From: Mesaphorura yosii
Lineage: Eukaryota; Arthropoda; Collembola; Poduromorpha; Tullbergiidae
Direction: 5' to 3'
Assembly (NCBI GenBank): GCA_009869945.1
Contig: WIXG01000266.1
Coordinates: 1 to 64,000 of the forward strand
DNA length: 64,000 nt
Every line of letters starts with the position of its first letter. Position 1 is the first letter of the stretch. This document shows, in pieces, positions 42,820-53,432 of this stretch. Both the position numbers and the translations under genes were made by a program. The notes beneath the pieces are model-generated. The model had not been told where the DNA came from and made no database searches. It saw only the letters and a program-made list of their open reading frames with translations.

Positions 42820-42988
42820 GAGACTTGGCTATCATGAAAATGTTGCAGATGCTGGAGAGATCGGCACGGAGCCGGGGGCGGGCCATGCACAGGAGCCAGC
42901 GGTAGACGAGAATGAGAAGCAGGACAGGAGTCAAGGTGAGGGCGACGAACGGGATGAGGACGCATAGGAACGTGAGTTTGAAGTTGTA
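42820..42988 (-). pseudogene. N-terminal fragment of a WSD acyltransferase
   Basis: The minus strand reads YNFKLTFLCVLIPFVALTLT, a second membrane stretch, YRWLLCMARPRLRADLS and KSLGLPG, closely matching residues 20-82 of the intact WSD gene. The only nearby ATG upstream is one base out of frame, and homology stops abruptly after LGLP at about 42820. It is the mirror half of the C-terminal fragment at 38493, same strand and correct order, 4 kb apart. Confidence 0.7.
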
Positions 42989-43448
42989 GACTGCACGTGC
43001 TCTTGCTCATGACCATACCGTGTATCCTTTTCCTTTGGCTCCCATTTTGATTTTGACTTTTGAAGCACACTTCAATGTTAACGAAGCGACCACTGCAGGC
43101 TGCTCGAGCCACTAAATACGAAACAGCCTGACGTCAGACGAGGTCAGCTCGCTGTTTTTAGTCGTTGACGTGCAGCCAAGTAGGCACGGATTCAAAAATG
43201 GGACAAGCACATGGCTGTGCCGCAGGCGGTAAGTTCTACAAAGAAAACTAGATGATTTATTCACAAACAGGTTTTAAATGTGAAGTCGAGTCGAACAGAC
43301 TGAATAGAGAGCAGCTAAATTTGCTAATCGTGGAAGTGGTTGAGGTTGAACATTAAACATCAGTACATGTTTTGTGCGGTGCCGCGCCGGTTCGCGGTGC
43401 GGCGCGGGTGCTCAGACTGAAGCAAAGGTCGGTCAAGTGATTAAGCGA
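42989..43448. other. Intergenic stretch with a GC-rich hairpin
   Basis: Contains a possible first exon MGQAHGCAAG at 43198 (see findings) and the hairpin at 43382-43407. No other coding signal. Confidence 0.4.
43382..43407. repeat. GC-rich stem-loop downstream of the CRAL-TRIO gene
   Basis: CCGCGCCG at 43382-43389 and its reverse complement CGGCGCGG at 43400-43407, with a ten-base loop, in otherwise AT-rich DNA. About 45 bases beyond the CRAL-TRIO stop codon, so it may lie in that mRNA's 3' UTR. Confidence 0.6.
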
Positions 43449-44641
43449 TTAAAGAGTCTGCCGGGTACCGCCAAGCGATGTCGGTAGCTGATCAGGTGCA
43501 ATGTCCTTGAAGACTTGTTCTTTCCATTCATCCCGATTGTAACCATAGAGTTTGAGCACCGAACGCGTAGATCCGCTCAGGAAGGGGCGAAGCAGCGGGC
43601 GAATTGGCTCAAAGATCCCAGGAGCTGGAAAATTAAATTTTAATCACTGGAAATGATCAATTTATCAAAATTTGCATTACAAGTAAAGAAGTTTACCGTT
43701 TAACACGTAGAGCGCGTGCAGCATTTGAGGATAGTGATTCTCGTAAATTGAAAGGAAGTCGAAGTAAATCGGAAGACCTGCGAGCAAAGCCAAAAACACG
43801 AATCAGTACGCAGTCCGAAGATCAACGTTGGGATTTAAATTCTTGCGCACTTACAAGCCACGCAGACGTGCTGGCGCAAATTGAACCCATTCAGGTCCAA
43901 AATCAGTGTGCATGTCGTGATATTCTTGAACTCCGACTCATTCGAGAATTTCCTGATGAGCCGGTCCAGCATTTCGATCTGGTACGCGTAGTAGCGGAGA
44001 AACTGGTCGCGTTCGCCGGCAATGAGCGCCTTGCGCACGTCTTGCTTGCCCGTCAGGCAGATGCCGACGGGGCGACCGGCGCGGTCGATCCCGTCCACGG
44101 TGAACGGGAACATTCGCTTGAAGACGGAAAAGTCCTCCTCGTGAATGGTGTCAATTTTATTCACGTGACGCCACTCCAAAGACTGGAAAATCGAAGAAAA
44201 AAGACAGATTAAATCCAGTTTATTCAACCGACCACTGATTTGCACCCGATTCGAAGGCGGGTTTATGCTTACTTTGGCCAGCATCTGCGCCGCCTCGCCC
44301 ACGTTCATCTTCTTGGCCCTAAGCCATCGAATCAGGTACTCGTCTGTCTTCATGTGGTCTTTGTACAGGTGATCTTTCATCAGATTCCGAAACTGATGAC
44401 AAAACACGCACACACAAATCGCCATGCAAGACGCATTAAATTAGTTCCGATTTTGTAGAAGCCGAATTCTCAATTCCGACTTACGACTCACCTGACTGAG
44501 GGCTTCTTGCTCTTCCTTTGTGTATGTGATCCCGATTGCGTTGGGCGTGGAGTTGCTGATCTCGGCCTCCGTCGAGCAAATATTGGCCACCAAAACGAGG
44601 GCCAGCAGCCATCCAGAGAAAAAGAAACCGTTTGTCGACAT
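43449..44641 (-). CDS. CRAL-TRIO (SEC14-like) lipid-binding protein with signal peptide
   Basis: Five exons (44641-44492, 44392-44273, 44182-43855, 43777-43697, 43624-43449) keep frame and give 284 residues. Residues 1-26 are a signal peptide, unusual for this mostly cytosolic family. The N-terminal helical bundle (DEYLIRWLRAKKMNVGEAAQ) is followed by the lipid-binding domain: DRAGRPVGICLTGKQD, CTLILDLNGFNLRQH, PIYFDFLSIYENHYPQM, then LPTSLGGTR at the end. It should carry a small hydrophobic ligand (phosphoinositide, tocopherol or retinoid type) through the extracellular fluid or the secretory lumen. The N-terminal signal extends over one exon, so an alternative cytosolic isoform would need another first exon. 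Confidence 0.88.
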
Positions 44642-47581
44642 TTTTTTTACCAAAATCTACCACGATACGATCATGAAACGACGAAGGCGATGCACTGATC
44701 ACGCAGTTCTGCACGGATGCAGGCGCAGATTTGGACTCGGTGGAAGCTGCACGTAAGAAAGGACTTTATAATGCAAATACAACGTATCACGTATCGACGT
44801 ATTCAATATTCAATCAATCTTCGAATTGTCTTGTTATGTAACGTATCGATCAACAAAACAATGTATCAAGTACAACAATGAGTCATTGTATTACGTATTA
44901 AAGTAATTGGCTTCGCCAGTTGAGTTGAGTGCTTGTTCAAGAATTCTCCACGACCCACGAGATCACTGCAACTGCAAAGGCAATGAAGTAAACCTTGAGC
45001 GAGTGCTTGCAAACGACGACGACGGATGATGACGAAAGTGAAGATCAAAAGTGAGCAGTCATAAATCAATAAACAAACACTTCGGAAACTTTGGGTCTTA
45101 GTTTTGTCTTCAGCTTCAGCGTTCGGTCTAAGTGAATTTTAGATTCTCGGCTCTGGCAATGAAGTGCAATAGAATCTGAGTCGCCTGCCTTGAACCTTTC
45201 TCAAAAGTCCTGTAAAATATGACCACTCGCAGCTGATCTTGACTTGTTCGAGATCTGTGCAGAATTAAAGGTGAAAAGGTTAAGCACCTTGCCTCGAATG
45301 CATCACTTTAATTATTGTGGTATGCATGGCCACAAATGTAACTGCAAGCAATTAGCTATAACGATAATAGTCAGTCAGCATTCAACATTCATGATCAAGA
45401 GAGCAGTTCGCTGAAGCTGATAACAAGTAGGCAGGAGCGGCCATAACCATCAAGTCGAAGTCAATCGCCGATCGCGCAAGACAAGAAGAGAACGTTTGCG
45501 TCTTGCGTTTACTTTCAATTACGTCAAGTCATCGTAATTACAATTACGGCTGAGAGTGAATGTGTAAATGGCAAATTTGTAAATGCGTTGCCAGTTACCT
45601 CATAACAGGAGTCAGTCAAGATAAATGCTGTCGAATTTAGGTCGCCTTCTTTTCTGCCTCGGCCTAGCCTGCGCAAAAATGCATCAACATCAACTCAAAA
45701 TTATGTTATTAATTTCCTTAAATGAGCGTAATGCATTACGCTCATTCTATTGCTTTATCTTTATATGGGACAAACCAGCTCAAACTGCAAATCTGCCAAT
45801 CTGTGCAGTACAGATCACAATTTAAAGCAAAGCAGCAAGAAGTCTTGGTGCGGGTACCTCAACTAATCTTCCACGTCTTCATTCATTAATCACGTCCGTC
45901 AGTCCGTCCATCCATGCATTTTGATTCTTCGTCTTCTGGTTCTCCACTTCTGCAATTTCGCGTCTTGAGATTCTGATTCTATTTATAGAAAGGTTTCCTT
46001 TTCATCTCTAACTCCTCAGCTTCTCTTCTTTAAAATGATAATTAACTCTCGTTACTCGACGTGGGTTGTGATTGTGACCAGAATGTTGAAAGGTCGACTT
46101 GGCTTGCCTTCGAATTCACCTGTCACCGTCACCACTTCACCTGCTACCTGCTTACCTGCAGTTGCAATTTAGCAATTACCGCAATTTTACATCATTTTAC
46201 AGCAATTTTGAGTCGCCTTGACTTAAATCTGCGTCCCGATCTCAACTTTGCCTCAAAGATTTGTTTACGGACGCTTTCCGATTGTCAAATTGCTCGAGAG
46301 CAGACGAATCGGGACGTGAAGGCGTGATTCACGGATTAAGTTCCATCCTGATTAGATGACGCAATGGGCAAGACGCAATAATCAACCAAATAGTTATCCC
46401 GTCTTATCGCTGCCATTTTCGCTTGTCGCTGACGACGAGATTGACGACGTGTTACGTGACATGACGTGACGTGTCCAAGCACCAGATCAGAATATGATTC
46501 GGAGAAGAGGCTGCACCGTACCGTAGCTGAGGCTCAATTCAATTACAATTCGAATTATAATTAAGAATACGATGCTGTGTTCCGTTGACGTGATGAAGAT
46601 GAATTACATGCATTGCACACGATACCGATACACGGCCGAAGAAATGAAACGCAAAACACGCGATGAGAGAAAGTTGGACGAACACGCACCACCACACACA
46701 CAATCACAATTATGTAAATACAATTAACAACACAATACAAAGAGCAGGACAATTATTGTGATGTAAGATGAATTACGATTTTACGATACGAATTATGATC
46801 CTGAGTCTGAACATGCACGATGAAAGTGAAAATCGCACCGTGTTCGTGCTCATCTTCATCCGCATCTTGAATATGATCCGTATTTGGGCAACGCCGTGCG
46901 TCCGTGCGTGAATTTGTAATCTAATCAACGAATTATTGAAAGCTAAAGTGGTCGAGAATCGGCAACGTTTCGCTTGACTGACATGAGAAGTCACCTCGAC
47001 AAAAGAAATTGAGATGTGAAGATGAGGCGCTGATGCAGATGAATGCAATTAATCTTCTTGACGCTCAATAACTCAGTTATGCCAAAATAAGACTGAATTT
47101 TTAACACTTGTGCACAAAATTCTCGACTTATTCGCAAATATTTGCAAAAAATTACAAAATTTTGGCTTGAATCGTGATTTTATTCAATCTTTAAATAAAA
47201 TTATTTTTTCTGTAATTTTTCTTTGCATTCATTCAGCATAGACTAAAACACTACAAAAATAGTATGGGACTTGGACTTGGGCTGGACTTGGCTTGGGGTA
47301 TAGAAAAATTCAAGGAACTCGTTATGAATGATAACGTAACAAAAATAATAGCAATGGCGCATTTTCTAAGTACAGAATCATAGAATTTAGGTACTGGAGA
47401 GGTCAAGGGTCATTTAAGTCTTGGGAAAACAAGGTAAGTGAACAAAACAGTGACGAAATAGCAATAGTTTAGAAAAGCCGGGGGAAGTTTCCGTGATCGT
47501 TGCCGGTTGGAGTCGATATCATCGAGTATCATTGTGATGAAAGTGTTGCCGCTGCAGATGCAATCACAGGGCCCTCGTGGC
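44642..47581. other. Long AT-rich intergenic region
   Basis: Almost 3 kb without a supported gene. The frames present (for example 45625-45825, 46061-46327, 46773-47048) have biased composition and no motif. A 26-base perfect palindrome at 45721-45746 is listed separately. Confidence 0.5.
45721..45746. repeat. 26-base perfect palindrome
   Basis: AATGAGCGTAATG followed directly by its reverse complement. It stands in non-coding AT-rich DNA. Confidence 0.85.
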
Positions 47582-48456
47582 TTAAACCTTCTTCGGCTGC
47601 TGGTGCACTGCGGTCGTGATGAAAGACGACTGTTGTGGCAGTTGGATTGACTTTTGCACTGGCTTCGAGGCATGGAAGGGAGCCTGCACTTGGCGGTTGT
47701 AGCGCTGGCCGTTACCGCCACCGCCGCCTGATCCGTTATCTGGTGGCAAGATGGGTCCACTAAGCGGGTTGTACTGCTTGTCATTGGGGAAGTGAACGAT
47801 CTGCACTGGTCCGACTGGTTCGTACTGCAAGTTGACTTCGGCGTCGGCGTCGATCGACGGCGTCTCCTCGGCCACGGCTCCGTACGCTTGTTCTGGTTTC
47901 TTGAGCAGGACGTTGATGCGAGTGCTCGCGCCGCCCGGTCCCTTCTTAAACCCGGCCTTGATGAGCTCATCGACGCGGTAGTTTGGAACTTCAATCTCGA
48001 GGGCCTGGCCGCCGCCCTTTGGTCCTGGGAGCCAGAGTACGTGCTCCGACTTAAGCGTGATCAGTTCTGGGCTGAGCGGGCGGCAGATGAAGGAGAGCTT
48101 GCCTCCTGGACCTGGGCGTTTCTCGCACTTGACGTTCAGGTTGTTTCCGCCACCACCTCCGCTCTGGTAGTTGCCAGCGTTCTGGTTGGCGTCAGCGTAC
48201 GCTTCGTTGTTGTAGGCGGGCTGGGCGCCTGGCTCGTTACCACAGCATCCAGGCTGCTGCTGTGTCGGGGCTGGGCCGTACGCAGCTTGCGTCGTGGGGG
48301 CGTTGTAGTTGTACTGGGGACGCGCGGAGGTCAGCAGGATGGATCCCTGCAGGAGGAAAAGTACCTGCGGGAGAGAGGAAGGTTAAAATCGGTCATTCCT
48401 CAAAATAACGGCGAACTTTCACCGAAATGAGTTGTACTTACCGCAAGTCGGTGCAT
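47582..48456 (-). CDS. Secreted low-complexity protein, cuticle/matrix-like
   Basis: A 15-base first coding exon (48456-48442, five codons) joins in phase 0 to 48364-47582; 265 residues. The signal peptide MHRLAVLFLLQGSILLTSA spans the junction. The mature part is rich in Gln, Asn, Gly, Pro and Tyr (PQYNYNAPTTQAAYGPAP; GGGGGNNLNVK). The middle region has FICRPLSPELITLKSEHVLW and a GPGGASTRINVLLKKPEQAY segment, and the end is Gln/His/Lys-rich. The short-Tyr/Pro/Gln style and tiny split signal exon are typical of arthropod cuticle and chorion proteins, but no RR chitin-binding consensus is present. I do not recognise the family by name. A TATA box lies at 48613. Confidence 0.7.
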
Positions 48457-48612
48457 CGTGAGCTGGAAATCTTAACACTGCGTGCGGTTCGATCAAAAGA
48501 TCAAGAAGAATTCTAAGGCTTAGAATATGCTGATCTTCAATCAGAACGAGGAGAGCTGATTTCTGACTAGTGCGTGGCGAAATGATGAATGGGCGACAGA
48601 TGTGCCGTTCCT

Positions 48613-48619
48613 ATTTATA
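48613..48619 (-). promoter_or_regulatory. TATA box of the matrix-like gene
   Basis: TATAAAT on the minus strand (CGTATAAATAGGAA), about 157 bases before the start codon, leaving a leader of roughly 125 bases. Confidence 0.5.
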
Positions 48620-51062
48620 CGAAGACGAATCTGCGTCTGGGTTCAAATCTGCTTCACGTGTACCCGTCTCCTCTTCTTCGTACCCGAACGAGCGATGAAG
48701 ACGATGATGCCATGCCATGCCGTGCTTCGCCTCGCCGTCTTCGTGCGTGTTACTTAATCTGTGTTCAATGATGATGAGATGTGAAATTATATAATTGTTG
48801 TGATGTTATTCGCGCATTGTTGCCGTGTCTTACTTTTCTTTTCCTCTGCTATAATTAGACTCCTCGTAAATACAAATAATAATTCATAATGCATGTTTCA
48901 CTTTCTGCAAATCCTCTTCTCCGCATGCACCTGTGCTGCGCATCTCTTCGTCCGTGCCGTGTTTATCTTCTGCGTTCATGCTTACATCTACATCTTATCT
49001 TGGTCTTCTTGCATCTTGCTGCACTTTGATGTGACAACAATAGCCGTCGCCCATCGCCATCCCCGAAGATGTGTACCTAAACTCAATTATCATAAGAACT
49101 AATTTTATTGGCACATTAACCTCGACCAAATTTCGGCAGACGGGCTGCGCTGAGTTGAGCTTGAGCACAAATTAACACCAAATCAGGTGAATTTGTTAGT
49201 CAACTTTTGTGATTGCGGAGACGCAGCAGTCACAACAGTAGAAAAGATGCTCGGTGATTGGCTGCCAGAATATTTAATGTCTTCATCTTCAACACTGCCG
49301 TTCGACTGATGAAATGGAGATTCTGGCCCAATTTTTCGGCAAACTCCACTGCTATTCATTTCAAGCCTTGTTTCTTCATTTCATTGCGTGATTCGGGTGG
49401 GCGAAATTGTCAATTTGCCTGTTTTTCCTGAATTTCACAATCTGTATCTTCGCATGTCACTCGTGTCGCAACTTCCGGAATGCAGTTTTAGATTTCTCCA
49501 TTAAACTCTCGAGTCGCTGTCGCGTTGCACATGCAAATTCGTCAATTCGCGAATTGATGATGACAAATGTAAAAGCCTCTGCGGTGCGTCGTACGAATTT
49601 GTGTTTGCGAGTTTCATCATCTCGCGTGTTGAACGGTGAATCCTGCATTGCAAAAAACGAAATTGGACATTAAAAATTGCCGTGCTTGAGTCGTTGAGTG
49701 CATACTTCATCTTCACCACTTCAGAAGATCCATTCATCTTGATTCTCAAGATGATTGAGAGTTGCGGGGAAATTAACTGACTGACTACTCTTTCACATCA
49801 CATCTTGTCTTCTCCGTCATCTTCGTCTTCGTAACCCCATTTTGAATGCAGACGAGGAGGCCTGACACCAGTTTCCACGAATCAGGCCTCGACCGACTGC
49901 AGCTCGGTCTCAGAGTTATTCAAGATGGGTCGACGTCGACGCGGCGCGCGGCCAAGCAAAAGCAAAAGATCAGATGCATGATTTAATAATTTCATTCAAT
50001 GAATCGATGATTTCAATTCACAGCTTTCCATTTCTTTCAGCTAATTACCATTATTTATGAGCCCTGCTGCTCGCTGCTGCTTGCGTAACTGCTTACGCCT
50101 TTGTTTTGGTGTGCACCTGTAATTAAAAGATGAAGATAATAGCATCAGCCAGTGCAGTGCCAGGTACCGTTCGTATGTGTTAATTGACGAAGGGAAGATT
50201 AAACGACGACGACGGCTCGCAAATTGACGAATGGGCGCTGCGCTGCGTGCTTGCATTGTTTATTGACAGCAGTCGCAGTCAGCAGTCGTCTCGTCGTATT
50301 CAGTCGTAGTCGTAATAATGATTAGCGGTGAATTGATGAAATATGAAAGATTTGAATAATTAGCACCTGCTGAGCCCTCAGCACTGAGAATGGCGATTTG
50401 ATGTGTCGCGAATGGTAAAACACTGAAATACTGCGCTGAAATGAATGTTTCGTAATTCTGTGCAGTGACTGCTTGAACGAAATCATCAAACCGTGGTTAA
50501 ATCGAAATGAGTTGTCTAAATTGCGGTTAAAATGCGAAGTAACATGGGCTTTGGACAAAAATGTCCAAATGAATGCAACTGCAGTAATTTGGTAGAACCA
50601 AAATAAAGGCAACGGCGGAAGTGAAGCATCTCTGCAGAAATTCAAAGCACAGCAACTCAGCAACACAATGCTCAATGCAATGCAATGATTCTTGCCTTTT
50701 TTGCTACACGTTGCAGGACATTGACGTTTTGGTTGAGTCTTCGAGCTTCCGTCGTTTCCGGCTTTCGATTTCATTTCCAGGCGTCACGCTGTCTCGTGTT
50801 GACTCGTCAGTTGAACTCAGGTACATGTTTGCCCCTGAATTTAACTTCACATCTATTTTTACTTTTGCCGTCGCCGGTCGCCACTTCACTGCATCATCGA
50901 TATAATCAGGTTTCCAACGATTTTATCTGATTTCGAATTTTATTTTTTGTTTTTATCAGTGAATAGTGACTTTATCAGCCCTTCGTACTAATCACCAATC
51001 CACACCCGCCGGCTGATCAGTTCCAACTCTGAATAATCATCAATCACGATCGACGATCAGCG
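48620..51062. other. Long intergenic region, no gene supported
   Basis: AT-rich with pyrimidine-rich and CTTCGTCTTC-like simple stretches. Frames up to about 150 codons (50322-50774 minus) lack motifs and domain-like composition. Confidence 0.45.
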
Positions 51063-52592
51063 ATGGCTGAATACGGAGAGGATGACTGGAGTGTCGAAGA
51101 TTTTGAAGATCCTGCAACTGAATACTTTATCGGACTTTATGCAGATGGAGATTATCGTGAAGGTACTAGATAGACGCGTTAAATGTTAAAGTTGGAATAA
51201 TGTATAATTACTGAATCATTTATTGATAGACGTGAATATGGGCATTTACGAGCTCCCAGGTTTCGGCGTCGGTTTGGATATGGATGAAAAACCACTGACA
51301 CAAACTCCCGTACTTTCGAGCGTGAACCCTGGCCCTGGACCTAGTAACCTCTGCATGATACTTCCGAGTGTGAGCCCTATGAGCCCTCGCCCTGGACCTA
51401 GCAGGCTCACGAATCTTTCACATCCACGTTCTCCATCGCCGTCTTCGCCCGGGTTACTAGCGATTAAGCTCGGAACTTTTACTACTCCTCAATCGGATGA
51501 TTTTATGTCTATTGGCTCAACGATTTTCTGGAACGGACGGGAATTTGATGGAATGAAGGTCGTAGAAGGTCTGGCCAGACGAGATCCAAGCACATACAAG
51601 AAGCTTATGGAAGAGCATGGAATTGCTGCATCTGAAGACATGCCAGTAGCGTGGCCGCCTGAACCACAATCGGATGCCGCACCAACACCAGTTGCACCAG
51701 CAATCGAGCCTGCTCCTAACCCCGAACCAGAAGACCAGAGATCAGTTTTGACCTCTACATCAACATTGATTCCTTCTGAGCCTGGCCAGCCTGCTGAATT
51801 CAACCAAGACAATGTGACACCAGTAAAATCAGAGACCCCTGAACCTGAGACAGTAAAGCCAGAATCAGAACAGGCTAATCCAGGCGATCCAGGTCAAAGT
51901 CAGTCCAGTCAGTCCAACTCGAAAGAACTACCCGAACCGGGAACCGTGCTATTCATGAAACTGTCGGATGGCCGTACGTGCAGATGCGTGGTGGTACTAG
52001 ACTCCAGCAGCGGGGAGAAAAAACTCCTGATGGGAAAGTTACTATCCTCCGATGTTGGCCATATGATCAAGAGTGGTTGCAATGTGACACCGTTGACTTT
52101 GAGTAAGTATTTGCTAAGCTACTGTTTTGACTTCTTGAACAGTTTTAATTATTATTAAATTGTGACTGTGCAGGACCATTGGCTACTCCAGCTGGAGGGA
52201 CTGGAGTCGGAGTCCCGGCTCAGGCCCACACTGTCTTGAATAACGATACAAATGCAATCCCAACGCCAGCTTCCGCGGCATCCACTCCTAAGCCGCCACA
52301 GTCACAGATTCCACCTGCCGTCGCGGGTCCTGCAACAACAGCTGCAGCTGGAGGAACTGGTAATGGCGGTCTGTTTCACTGCTGCCAATGTGGGACTGTG
52401 CTCCGGAACGCGACGTACTTGGAACAACATCAACGGAATTTTCACGAACGCGCAGCAGCAGCAGCAGGTCGTCGTCGACGTGGAGTACGCGGACACGGAG
52501 GAGCCCTAGCGGCGGACAATAGCAATGGCCGCGGTGGCGGCGGCCCGATCATGAGCCTTCGGAGCAAAGGCCGGGGACGTGGACACCACTGA
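51063..52592 (+). CDS. Single C2H2 zinc-finger protein, first of a tandem cluster
   Basis: Exons 51063-51162, 51230-52102 and 52174-52592 (both junctions phase 1) give 463 residues. The first exon is acidic and aromatic (GEDDWSVEDFEDPATEYFIG). The second is Pro/Ser-rich with short repeats of a PGPGPS/SPRPGPS kind, plus Glu/Pro/Ser blocks. The third has an Ala/Pro stretch, then one C2H2 finger (residues 394-415; CCQC, then QHQRNFH) and an Arg/Gly-rich end (SLRSKGRGRGHH) that could bind DNA or RNA. No family name recognised. First-exon phase and composition resemble those of the next two genes. Confidence 0.75.
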
Positions 52593-53432
52593 ACTACTGC
52601 TACAGCTACCTGCAAACCACAAAAACAAAGTTAATCTAAACTCCTTTCAAAAAACTCTCATCATAACGGCGGCGGAGGTGAGGACGACGTGTACGCGTAC
52701 GAGTACGCGTGCTCTGCTTCAGGCTCAATCGCTCAATTCCAATATGTTTGTTCGCTCAAGGATGTATGCAAAAAAACAAGTTTGTGTTCGTGTTCGAGTG
52801 CTGGCTGCTCATCGCATCGTCGCGTCGCACGTTCGTTCACAGTTCGCACGACCTTCCAGCAACTCTCAGCAGCTCACCACTCGACGACTCGGCAGACCAG
52901 CCAGGCAGCCAGCCAAGCCACCGTACCAGCACAACCACGAGCACACTCACTCTGCTTTATAACAATAAATTAGTTGTTAGCGTAGTAGTTAGCAGTTCAG
53001 GCATGCAGCAGTGCCTGTGCCTCTGCGCGATTGTGACACAACTTCCTTTAATTAAGCTAAATACTTATACTATTACTTTACTTTGCTATTGCTATTACGT
53101 GTCCTGTGTTTTGCAGTTTTGCTATGCTTCTATTTCACAAGAAATAAATTTTTTTAAAAGGCGTTCGTTAACGGTGTCCAGGAATCCGGGTTTCATTCTT
53201 TGCCGATCCCGACTGCTCCAGCAGCGAGTTGAGTCAGCCTGCGTTTTTTTCAGCTCGGTCGTCGGTGGGCCCGACTCGAAAGCCGAAAGTGTGTCAGTGC
53301 GCCGCGACCAGTAAATTCCTATTCGGCGTAAAATAAATGTTGCTCAGGACAGTTTGTTAATGTCCAATCCAGTTTGTGATTAGTGATAACTTGTAAAGAT
53401 AAAGACTGACTGAAGAGTGCTGCATTGTTTCA
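52593..53432. other. Gap between zinc-finger genes one and two
   Basis: Contains the 3' flank of gene one and the leader of gene two. An open frame (52709-53314) without ATG or motif was not taken as a gene. Confidence 0.4.

Noticed and set aside
45625..45825. Short frame resembling a signal-bearing peptide
   Set aside because: Runs through the 26-base palindrome, unrelated composition after the first 20 codons, no splice or poly-A support.
50322..50774. Minus-strand frame of 150 codons
   Set aside because: Composition like random AT-rich sequence; no start context, no domain.
52709..53314. Open frame of 201 codons between zinc-finger genes
   Set aside because: No ATG, Ser/Cys-rich without motif; most likely 3' UTR of one gene and leader of the next.
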